Assembly: GCA_016209245.1 (NCBI GenBank)
Contig: JACQWN010000574.1
Location: 1-5,273, forward strand
Reading direction: 5' to 3'
DNA: 5,273 nucleotides
DNA from: Bacteroidia bacterium
GTDB taxonomy: Bacteria > Bacteroidota > Bacteroidia > Bacteroidales > BM523
Shown: positions 1 to 4,799 of the stretch, in pieces
Layout: each line of letters starts with the position of its first letter
Position numbering within the stretch: the first letter of the stretch is position 1
Made by a program: the position numbers and the translations under genes
Notes under the pieces: generated by a model
Seen by the model: only the letters and a program-made list of their open reading frames with translations
The model's database searches: none
What the model was told of the DNA's origin: nothing

Positions 1-4
1 ATAC

Positions 5-79
5 ATGACGCTCAATTGTCCTGCGGACGAATTGAGGTCGGGCCGACCTTCGTTCGTCCGCAGGACAACGAAGCGTCAT
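5..79. repeat. 75-nt near-perfect palindrome with cloverleaf (three-hairpin) potential
   Basis: The stretch is symmetric about position 42. An 8-bp outer stem (5-12 with 72-79, ATGACGCT/AGCGTCAT) encloses three smaller hairpins. Hairpin 1 is 13-34: CAATT and GTCC pair with GGAC and AATTG around a TGC loop, with G29 bulged. Hairpin 2 is 35-49, AGGTCGG/CCGACCT. Hairpin 3 is 51-70: CGTT and GTCC pair with GGAC and AACG around a GCA loop, with C55 bulged. It can also fold as one long hairpin, but then 13-15 do not pair with 69-71, and of 32-34 against 50-52 only wobble pairs remain. In the cloverleaf those bases do pair. The design, two inverted GTCC-NNN-GGAC palindromes around a central one, resembles REP/BIME-type intergenic elements. 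No transposase is in the window, so the family is unknown. Copy number elsewhere cannot be judged here. Confidence 0.8.
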
Positions 80-144
80 ATTTCAGCATATTGATTCCAG
101 ACATTTTTTACTTATGATTTCAAAATACAAAAATACAAAATTTC

Positions 145-169
145 AAAAAAAATTTGTTGGGGCTTCCCC
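145..169 (-). terminator. Possible intrinsic terminator after the GIY-YIG gene
   Basis: Read on the minus strand, the stop codon of the GIY-YIG gene is followed by the hairpin GGGG-AAG-CCCC (169-159). After a short A-rich spacer comes a run of eight T (152-145). The G/C stem and T-run are the expected elements. The stem is only 4 bp and the spacer is 6 nt, so the call is tentative. The hairpin overlaps the outer edge of the left inverted repeat. Confidence 0.35.
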
Positions 170-477
170 GCACATAAATTATTGTTACGGTAAAATGCTA
201 TTTTTTAATCTTTCCTTCAATCTCCTAAATCCTTGCCCATGATGTTTTAATTTTTTTTCTCTGCTTAGAGCATCTTGTTTATCACGGTAACCTTCAAAAT
301 AGATGAGTTCATAAGGAATGTACGGAGCAGTTGACTGAACTTTGCCTTCATTATGTTCAGATAATCTATTTTTTAGTTCGGGTGTAGAACCAATATAAAA
401 CTGTTTGTTCATTTTACTTTGAAGGATATAAACATAGTACATAACAAACAAGAATAATCAATAATTTATGTGCGGGG
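166..477. repeat. Inverted-repeat-bounded unit containing the GIY-YIG gene
   Basis: Positions 166-184 (CCCCGCACATAAATTATTG) are the exact reverse complement of 459-477, a perfect 19-bp inverted repeat. The left copy ends immediately next to the stop codon of the enclosed gene. The right copy lies 16 nt upstream of its ATG, so the 312-bp unit is essentially gene plus ends. Each end also borders a small G/C palindrome: GGGGCTTCCCC at 159-169 on the left, GGGGCTTCGCCCC at 474-486 on the right. No convincing target-site duplication is visible. It could be a mobile cassette, or a gene lying between two oppositely oriented copies of an intergenic repeat. The inverted repeat is certain; mobility is inference. 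Confidence 0.6.
185..442 (-). CDS. GIY-YIG nuclease superfamily protein, UPF0213/YhbQ-like
   Basis: An 85-residue single-domain protein with the GIY-YIG signature. YVY (3-5) stands for 'GIY' and YIG is at 16-18. They are followed by the conserved Arg26 and His30 in LKNRLSEHN, and by Glu62 in ALSREKKLK, the position expected for the metal-binding glutamate. Length and motif order match the UPF0213 group of small stand-alone nucleases, which are often multicopy in Bacteroidota. The cellular role of these proteins is poorly defined; a DNA-cleaving activity is expected by family only. I chose the ATG at 442, which gives the usual family start MYYVYILQSK. A TTG three codons further upstream (451) is possible but adds nothing conserved. 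No Shine-Dalgarno is visible. The gene sits alone between perfect 19-bp inverted repeats, its stop codon touching one of them. Confidence 0.88.
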   Translation of the reverse strand: MYYVYILQSKMNKQFYIGSTPELKNRLSEHNEGKVQSTAPYIPYELIYFEGYRDKQDALSREKKLKHHGQGFRRLKERLKNSILP

Positions 478-486
478 CTTCGCCCC
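474..486. repeat. Small GC hairpin GGGGC-TTC-GCCCC
   Basis: A perfect 5-bp stem with a TTC (GAA on the other strand) loop, overlapping the outer edge of the right inverted repeat of the GIY-YIG unit. Neither strand has a T-run after it, so it is not a standard terminator. It looks like part of the repeat element. A related but shorter palindrome (GGGGCTTCCCC, 159-169) marks the other end of the unit. Confidence 0.6.
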
Positions 487-493
487 AAACCCC

Positions 494-512
494 AAATTGT
501 CAAATTGTCAAA
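494..512. repeat. Two tandem copies of AAATTGTC
   Basis: AAATTGTC occurs at 494-501 and 502-509, followed by AAA, directly between the two pairs of GCGGGG inverted repeats. It is too short to classify and may be slippage debris between repeat elements. Confidence 0.5.
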
Positions 513-571
513 CCCCGCACATAAACACCGTAAGATTTTTATTAACCAACGGGGTAAATTTATGTGCGGGG
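513..571. repeat. Second inverted-repeat pair with the same core as the GIY-YIG flanks
   Basis: CCCCGCACATAAA (513-525) and its exact reverse complement TTTATGTGCGGGG (559-571) enclose 33 nt. The right copy shares 16 bp (AATTTATGTGCGGGGC) with the right flank of the GIY-YIG unit (463-478). The core therefore appears four times in alternating orientation between 166 and 571. The pair lies 15 nt beyond the stop codon of the FISUMP gene. It could form a long-loop stem in that transcript, but it is followed by only three T on the minus strand, so I do not call it a terminator. Confidence 0.7.
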
Positions 572-585
572 CAAATAGTCAACAA

Positions 586-1020
586 TTAGTCCTTAAGGCA
601 GCGCACCGAAAAGCCGTACTCCTTAGTGTAGTAGATCCGGTCCACAGTGGCGTTACTGTAGTCCAGACCGTGTATCCATGCATTCGTGCTACTGTACTCC
701 GTAGCCGACCACCAGTAGCCGTCGTTGCCCGAATTGTTGAACGTGCCGTCGCTGTAATACCGGCAGCCGCCGGGCAAGCCTGTAAAGCCACTGCTGTTTG
801 TGGCGCCGGTGTTTGGTGAAGCCCAGTGAGTTGTGCCGGTTTCTTTCAACTTACCGCCTTCGTCTGTGCCGCGCCAACCTGTTGTTGTAAAATCATAAGG
901 AAAATCGGTAGCACAGGTGCCGCTTGTACAAATTGCTCTTTCAAGTGTTGTCCACTCGTGGTGTGTCGGAACATGCCAATCGGTCGGGCAGATACCCTTG
1001 GTTGTTCCGGTCATCCCGGC
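586..1020. other. GC-rich segment within the FISUMP coding sequence
   Basis: By hand count, GC is about 60% at 661-780 and 53% at 901-1020, then falls to about 32% at 1021-1140, all within one uninterrupted reading frame. The step falls inside the FISUMP domain, near residue 478, not at its border with the Ig-like domain. The reading frame and domain motifs are intact on both sides. This fits replacement of the 3' part by recombination with a differently composed paralogue, or strong local codon bias. The segment also produces spurious long antisense reading frames. Confidence 0.75.
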
Positions 1021-2454
1021 ATCTGAAGAAGTATACTGCATCATTTCGTTCCATTCATATAAGCCTCCATAAGTGTTGCAATTAGCTAAATTATTACTAT
1101 AACAGTACTTTTCAATTACACCGTTATTGGTTTGTTGTTGTCCGCCGGTTGTAGAATTTATCTTAGTTCCGATATTCAGATTTTCGGCCATCCAGCATTT
1201 TGAGCCGATTTGTTTCGTGTTATAAATCCTGCTGTCCCGGTCGTCTTTCAATTGTGCTGAACCGCAAATTATATTAAGCGTTGCAGCGGCCGATAATTCA
1301 TCGCCACAGGCATTTGAAACATAACAACGGTATTTATATCCATTATAGTTATAAGGTACATTCCTGATAATAAGATTATTCGTATATGTGCCAGAATATT
1401 GCGGATAAGTTCCGCCGTTCGTCAACATTTTCCAGGTTGAACCGCCGTTGGTGCTTTCCTGCCATTTGTAATAAATCTTAGAGCCGATCGCCGTAACTGT
1501 AAAATTTGTGCTATCTCCTGAAATGAACTCTAATTCATCGTCTACCGGTTGAGTAAGAATTGTAGGATATACACAACCCATCGGCGTACACCATATACTT
1601 TCCCAATAACCAAGGAATATTTGAAGGCAACTGTCGGTTGTATTAAAAATAATGGAACTTATACGGGGATTTGTTATAGCGTCGCGCTCTGTTTGTGAAA
1701 GATATGTTACATTAAAGCCGGTTCTGTCGGAAAAAAGAAATAAGCTGTCATTTATTCCTTTTGCCTGGCTAAAGCCTCCAATTGCAAAACCGCCTCTGTT
1801 GCCTGATGCTTTTAATCCGGTGGTATCTTTAATATAAATTCTCACACTGTCGGGGGTCACTCGCAGATATTCGTTTGTTAAAGCGCCTTTAGTCAGGCTG
1901 AAACCGCCAACAGCGAAGCCGCTGCGACTGCCAACGGCTTTTAGGGCAGGGTCGTCTTTTACATAAATTCTTGTTCCTTCGGGATAAACGGCGAAAAGAG
2001 TATCGCCATTGGCATTCACTACAGCAAGTATTGCTTCATTCATACCTGAAGAAGCATCGCCTCTGACAACAAGTTTATTAGCCGGTGTGCTTGTTCCTAC
2101 ACCAACTTTATTGGTGAAATCGGCAAGGTGTACGTTTGAACCTGAAAGTATCCATATATCGCTTGAACCACCGGAAGAAACGTCCATCCATTCAGTTCCA
2201 TTGTAAAAATAGAATATTTTTTCGTCGGTATCAAAGACAAGAAGTCCTGTTGCCGGATTAATTACAGCGCTTCTTTGTGCTGTGGTTAGTCTTGGCAATA
2301 AAACACCCTTGTTTATTGATTTTACATCAAGCATTGCTGAAGGGTCGGCAGTATAGCCGTCATCGTCGGTTATAGCTACGTTTTGAATGTAAACTGCTAT
2401 GTGTGTGCAAAATAACAGTATGAGAATAGTAAAAAATAGTACTTTTGTTCTCAT
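586..2454 (-). CDS. Secreted FISUMP-domain surface protein with Ig-like domain
   Basis: A 622-residue protein. Residues 1-20 are a hydrophobic signal peptide. Residues ~38-90 (AMLDVKS, PRLTTAQR, PATGLLVFDT, FYFYNGTEW) form the N-terminal module common in Bacteroidota surface proteins, and a degenerate echo follows at ~250-287. Residues 161-190 and 204-233 are tandem repeats containing GFAxGGFS. Residues ~297-396 look like an Ig-like domain (LTQPVDD, YYKWQESTNGGSTW, YRCYVSNACG). Residues ~404-622 are a FISUMP (Fibrobacter succinogenes major paralogous, TIGR02145-type) domain. Its landmarks are IGSKCWMAENLNIG, GLYEWNEMM, CPTDWHVPTHHEW, GFTGLPGGCRY, YWWSATE and the terminal FSVRCLKD. Eight cysteines in the FISUMP part suggest disulphides. 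There is no C-terminal type IX sorting domain. The role is probably a cell-surface or extracellular binding protein; the ligand is unknown. GC content rises sharply in the last ~435 bp. ATG start with an A/T-rich leader; no recognisable -7 promoter motif upstream. Confidence 0.9.
   Translation of the reverse strand: MRTKVLFFTILILLFCTHIAVYIQNVAITDDDGYTADPSAMLDVKSINKGVLLPRLTTAQRSAVINPATGLLVFDTDEKIFYFYNGTEWMDVSSGGSSDIWILSGSNVHLADFTNKVGVGTSTPANKLVVRGDASSGMNEAILAVVNANGDTLFAVYPEGTRIYVKDDPALKAVGSRSGFAVGGFSLTKGALTNEYLRVTPDSVRIYIKDTTGLKASGNRGGFAIGGFSQAKGINDSLFLFSDRTGFNVTYLSQTERDAITNPRISSIIFNTTDSCLQIFLGYWESIWCTPMGCVYPTILTQPVDDELEFISGDSTNFTVTAIGSKIYYKWQESTNGGSTWKMLTNGGTYPQYSGTYTNNLIIRNVPYNYNGYKYRCYVSNACGDELSAAATLNIICGSAQLKDDRDSRIYNTKQIGSKCWMAENLNIGTKINSTTGGQQQTNNGVIEKYCYSNNLANCNTYGGLYEWNEMMQYTSSDAGMTGTTKGICPTDWHVPTHHEWTTLERAICTSGTCATDFPYDFTTTGWRGTDEGGKLKETGTTHWASPNTGATNSSGFTGLPGGCRYYSDGTFNNSGNDGYWWSATEYSSTNAWIHGLDYSNATVDRIYYTKEYGFSVRCLKD
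1756..1974 (-). repeat. Two 43-residue tandem repeats in the FISUMP protein
   Basis: Residues 161-190 (1885-1974) and 204-233 (1756-1845) align with about 19 of 30 identical positions: RIY-KD, LKA-G-R, GFA-GGFS, KG. The period is 43 residues (129 bp). The 'RIYxKD...KAxGxRxGFAxGGFS' pattern occurs in other Bacteroidota surface proteins and probably forms repeated beta-rich spacer units. Divergence between the two units indicates an old duplication. Confidence 0.8.
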
Positions 2455-2592
2455 TTTATATGTTATTTAATTAATAATCAATACATCATTTATTTTGTCA
2501 ATTAGAGCAATTAGAAATTAGGTCAATTTTAAAATCATCGCTTAACAAACACCCCGAATAGTAACAAATGTTTTATGTATTGAATACAGGCA

Positions 2593-3573
2593 TTAGAAAT
2601 CCTCTAAGTTTAAATTACCGCTATTCAAATAGATGCAATTTTCCAAAATAATATTTAATGTATCGTTTTTAATAATACCTGTAGTTTCCGGTTTCCCAGT
2701 AAAAAAAATACTGTTACTGAAATCAATTTTACCGGTAAAAACAGCTTGTGTGAATTTTGTAATACCTGAAAATTTAATTCGTTTGAATTCAGCTTGTTTC
2801 TTAAAAGCGACATTCATAAATTCCGCCCTGCTATCAATGCTTGAATTGTTAAAAATCACATTGTTTTCAAATTCTGCATAATTAAAAAAATAGCCGTTAT
2901 GAACTGTTAAATTGCTAAAATCGGCATATTGTTTGAATTTTGTGGCTCCGAACTGGACATTACCCATAAATACTGCACTTTGAAAACCGGCAGCACCTTC
3001 AAAAACTGCGTACAGAAAGGTAACATCACTTAAAAAATAAGCTCGTTGGAAACGTGCTTCGTCAGAATATTTTGTTTTAGTAAAATTATTACTGTTACCT
3101 GTAAAAGAGCAACCTTCAAATATCGCTTTTTTAAAAAATGATGAACCGCTGAAGTCTATCACACCTTTTATACAAGCATTTTTTAATTCAATATCCTGTA
3201 AAAATTTCGAATCAATAATTGATAAATTACGCTCAAAGGTTACCAGATGATTTTCTTCCTTTTCACCTTTGCGGAATGCAATGACTTTACCTTCGAAGAT
3301 ACATTCAATAAAAGTGATAGAGGAATTTATATATGATTTCAGAGAATTGCCGGATTCCGGAGCTTCTTTTATTGCCTTTGTAAAATCAAGGTCACCTGCA
3401 ATCGTAACCTTCGAGTAAAAAATATTCTGACTATTAGCAAGCTGTTTAATAATTTTATCTGCAGCAATTCGTTCATTATCGGAAACCAAACTCTGTTGAT
3501 TTTCACTTTGTCGCTCTGCACAAGCAGTTTGTACAAATAACAAAGGCATTATTATGAATTGATAGAATTTCAA
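2593..3573 (-). CDS. Exported pentapeptide-repeat protein
   Basis: A 326-residue protein. Residues 1-19 are an export signal (MKFYQFIIMPLLFVQTACA). Cys18 in TAC could be a relaxed lipobox; otherwise ACA|ER is a signal peptidase I site. Residues ~20-110 are a non-repetitive region. From ~112 to ~293 phenylalanines recur in the pattern FxxAxF or xxFxxxxxF (FQRAYF, FLYAVF, FQSAVF, YADFSNL, AEFMNVAF, AEFKRIKF, FTQAVF, IDFSNSIF). This is the aromatic form of the pentapeptide repeat, expected to build a right-handed quadrilateral beta-helix. Function is unknown; such helices usually act as binding or structural scaffolds. The start is TTG at 3573: an in-frame TAA lies four codons upstream, and the next ATG (residue 9) would destroy the signal peptide. 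It lies 77 nt downstream of the DUF433 gene and may be co-transcribed with it. Confidence 0.8.
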   Translation of the reverse strand: MKFYQFIIMPLLFVQTACAERQSENQQSLVSDNERIAADKIIKQLANSQNIFYSKVTIAGDLDFTKAIKEAPESGNSLKSYINSSITFIECIFEGKVIAFRKGEKEENHLVTFERNLSIIDSKFLQDIELKNACIKGVIDFSGSSFFKKAIFEGCSFTGNSNNFTKTKYSDEARFQRAYFLSDVTFLYAVFEGAAGFQSAVFMGNVQFGATKFKQYADFSNLTVHNGYFFNYAEFENNVIFNNSSIDSRAEFMNVAFKKQAEFKRIKFSGITKFTQAVFTGKIDFSNSIFFTGKPETTGIIKNDTLNIILENCIYLNSGNLNLEDF

Positions 3574-3650
3574 AATTATCTGTTAGTTTTGCCTTCCTTA
3601 TTTTTTTATCCGAAGTCTTCCATGTTGAAAAACACAAAAATTATTCGATA

Positions 3651-3890
3651 TTAAACACCTATTTGAAAAACTTGCTCTTCACTTTCTAATTCGGCTGCAT
3701 AAGACAAAACAGCCTGAATATCCTCTGGTTCAAGTTCTGGGTAGTCCTCAAGTAACTCATGAGTTGAAACTCCGCTAGCAAGAGCCTTTAGAATTTGTTC
3801 AACTGTGATCCTCAACCCCCTGATAGTCGGCTTGCCAACCATCACTTTTGGATTGACAGTGATTCTATCTGACAAAATTTGTTCTTTCAT
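3651..3890 (-). CDS. DUF433 family protein, antitoxin-like
   Basis: A 79-residue protein matching the DUF433 (PF04255) pattern over nearly its full length. It carries DRITVNPKVMVGKPTIRGLRI (8-28, conserved GKP-IRG-RI), VEQILKALASGVSTHELLEDYP (30-51) and LEPEDIQAVLSYAAE (53-67). The family is a small helical, probably DNA-binding domain, commonly the antitoxin next to a DUF5615 PIN-like ribonuclease toxin. No such toxin follows here: the next 77 nt are non-coding, and then comes the pentapeptide gene. Its ATG overlaps the stop of the upstream gene as ATGA, and an SD-like AGGAG lies 10 nt before it. Both suggest translational coupling to a secreted protein gene, an odd partner. It may be an orphan antitoxin or a stand-alone regulator. 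Family identity is clear; function is inferred. Confidence 0.88.
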   Translation of the reverse strand: MKEQILSDRITVNPKVMVGKPTIRGLRITVEQILKALASGVSTHELLEDYPELEPEDIQAVLSYAAELESEEQVFQIGV

Positions 3891-3905
3891 TGTATACTAT
3901 CTCCT
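3887..3905 (-). promoter_or_regulatory. ATGA stop-start overlap with SD-like AGGAG
   Basis: The TGA of the upstream gene (3889-3887) and the ATG of the DUF433 gene (3890-3888) share the tetranucleotide ATGA. An AGGAG on the minus strand (3905-3901) sits 10 nt before the ATG, inside the upstream coding sequence. This arrangement favours termination-reinitiation. It is notable because Bacteroidota rarely depend on Shine-Dalgarno pairing. Confidence 0.65.
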
Positions 3906-4402
3906 GCTGAATTACCTTGTATTTTCTCAGGTGTTGTCTGCTGATTGTCGGTTTTCCCCTGTGTTTTTCCTTGAGTCTTTTCAGGTGTTGTTTGCTGATT
4001 GTCAGTATTACCCTGAGTTTTTCCCTGTGAGGTTCCTGGGGTATATCCTGCCGCACTGCCTTCTGACTTGCCTTGGGTCTTGCCTTGGGTCTTTTGCGGG
4101 GTAGTCTGCTGTTCTTCTGTTTTCCCTTGTGTTTTGCCCTTCGTGCTTTTATTTACTTTTTGTTCAGATGAAGCTGATTTAATAACTTTTCTTTCAGAAG
4201 CTTGTTTTTTAACAGTTGAATCTTTTTTCGCCTGTTGTTCAAGCTTAACGGCTTTTTCTTCTGCTTCCTTTTGGGTTACAGTTTTTGCTTTTTCTGTCTT
4301 TTCGTTGGTATTACCCGACGGTTTTTCTTGCTGGGCTTTTGTATTGGTAGCCAGAACAGACCAAACAAACATAATAAGAACAATAATAATTGATGTTTTC
4401 AT
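3887..4402 (-). CDS. Secreted Lys/Gln/Thr-rich low-complexity repeat protein
   Basis: A 171-residue protein. Residues 1-23 are a signal peptide (MKTS, a hydrophobic run to Ala18, then TKA before QQ) for export by Sec. Residues ~30-85 are charged and Lys/Glu/Ala/Gln-rich, probably helical or coiled coil. Residues ~88-160 are repeats of TQGK and TDNQQTTPEK-type units. The best copies of the 14-residue unit are 91-104, 129-142 and 147-160. The last two are 18 residues apart, and TQGKTQGK occurs at 105-112 and 143-150. I recognise no catalytic domain; the tail is likely disordered and basic, and a periplasmic or cell-surface role is only inferred. The repeats and signal peptide show that this frame, not the overlapping 3865-4056 frame, is coding. 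A good -7 element lies 29 nt upstream of the ATG. It is the first gene of a probable operon with the DUF433 gene. Confidence 0.75.
   Translation of the reverse strand: MKTSIIIVLIMFVWSVLATNTKAQQEKPSGNTNEKTEKAKTVTQKEAEEKAVKLEQQAKKDSTVKKQASERKVIKSASSEQKVNKSTKGKTQGKTEEQQTTPQKTQGKTQGKSEGSAAGYTPGTSQGKTQGNTDNQQTTPEKTQGKTQGKTDNQQTTPEKIQGNSAGDSIQ
3923..4132 (-). repeat. Short-period coding repeats (54-bp spacing) in the low-complexity gene
   Basis: The DNA repeats as well as the protein: TCAGGTGTTG begins at both 3927 and 3981 on the plus strand, a 54-bp (18-codon) spacing. Nearly the same sequence continues after each copy (GTCTGCTGATTGTC and GTTTGCTGATTGTC as extended). Additional TTGGGTCTTGCC-like units occur at 4072-4092. 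The similarity at DNA level suggests recent or continuing expansion by slippage or unequal recombination, always in multiples of three. Confidence 0.7.
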
Positions 4403-4430
4403 AGTATTAAGATTTAATAGTTTTAAAATA

Positions 4431-4438
4431 CAAAGATA
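4431..4438 (-). promoter_or_regulatory. Bacteroidota -7 promoter element TATCTTTG
   Basis: The minus strand reads TATCTTTG, an exact match to the TAnnTTTG consensus of the primary sigma factor of Bacteroidota. It lies 28 nt before the ATG at 4402, giving a short leader of about 20 nt. No TTTG is found at the -33 position. It probably drives the low-complexity gene and the coupled DUF433 gene. Confidence 0.6.
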
Positions 4439-4544
4439 ATTAATTTTTATAAATATCAGTATAAATAAGGCTAAATTTATTCTCCTTTGTTAATGTCCTA
4501 CGGATAAAAATTATCATATTATTCTTTTGTTCTATTGATATTGA

Positions 4545-4557
4545 AGCCCTATGGGCT
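4545..4557. other. Small hairpin AGCCC-TAT-GGGCT
   Basis: A perfect 5-bp stem with a 3-nt loop, near the middle of the A/T-rich divergent intergenic region. It is flanked by similar CTATTGAT and CTATTGAA sequences. There is no T-run, so it is not a terminator. It could be an operator-like palindrome or chance. Confidence 0.3.
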
Positions 4558-4727
4558 ATTGAATTTAATGCTATACAAAAATATTACATTTTTTCTGCAG
4601 GAAAAAATAAATTGAATATTGTTTTTTATCTGAATATTGAAATCGCTTAATTATGAAGTCCGAAATGTCAATTAATTATTTTCTCAATTTACTACAACAA
4701 AATTAGATTATTTTAATTCAAATTTTT

Positions 4728-4735
4728 TACCTTTG
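4728..4735 (+). promoter_or_regulatory. Bacteroidota -7 promoter element TACCTTTG
   Basis: TACCTTTG is an exact match to TAnnTTTG. The only -33 candidate is a weak TTAG (4703-4706) 21 nt upstream. Transcription would begin near 4740-4742, leaving a leader of about 60 nt before the ATG at 4800. Confidence 0.6.
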
Positions 4736-4799
4736 TTACAATTTTGTGCGGAAATTGAGCATAAAATCCTAATATATTGATAACCAAACAGTTTTTATT

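Larger units (their letters stand above)
4403..4799. other. Divergent intergenic region with two promoters
   Basis: This is 397 nt of very A/T-rich DNA between a minus-strand gene and a plus-strand gene. It contains a -7 element for each direction (4431-4438 minus, 4728-4735 plus) and a small hairpin at 4545-4557. I see no open reading frame with coding character, no tRNA and no riboswitch-like structure. The roughly 290 nt between the two -7 elements otherwise hold nothing I can name. Confidence 0.6.

Noticed and set aside
5..79. Cloverleaf as a tRNA gene
   Set aside because: Arm sizes do not fit and there is no T-loop GTTCRA, D-loop or anticodon arm of normal size. Two arms are near-mirror copies of each other.
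443..451. TTG start at 451 for the GIY-YIG gene
   Set aside because: The ATG at 442 gives the usual family N-terminus; the three extra residues have no family support.
474..486. GGGGCTTCGCCCC as an intrinsic terminator
   Set aside because: No T-run follows on either strand. It is better seen as part of the repeat element.
166..571. CRISPR-like array from the four repeated cores
   Set aside because: Copies alternate in orientation and spacing is irregular (33 to ~280 nt). There are no uniform spacers and no cas genes.
505..1026. Plus-strand reading frames opposite the 3' end of the FISUMP gene, and the minus-strand frame at 579-791
   Set aside because: They are shadows made possible by the high GC content there. 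The minus-strand FISUMP frame has clear domain motifs and these have none.
2499..2520. CAATTAGA-type short repeats between the FISUMP and pentapeptide genes
   Set aside because: Two to three imperfect 8-9 bp copies in A/T-rich DNA are within chance expectation.
3574..3650. Remnant of a DUF5615 PIN-like toxin after DUF433
   Set aside because: Only very short frames with stops are present and no recognisable toxin motif remains.
3865..4056. Minus-strand 63-residue frame overlapping the low-complexity gene
   Set aside because: It is a frame-shifted reading of the same repeats. The main frame has a signal peptide, promoter and ATGA junction.
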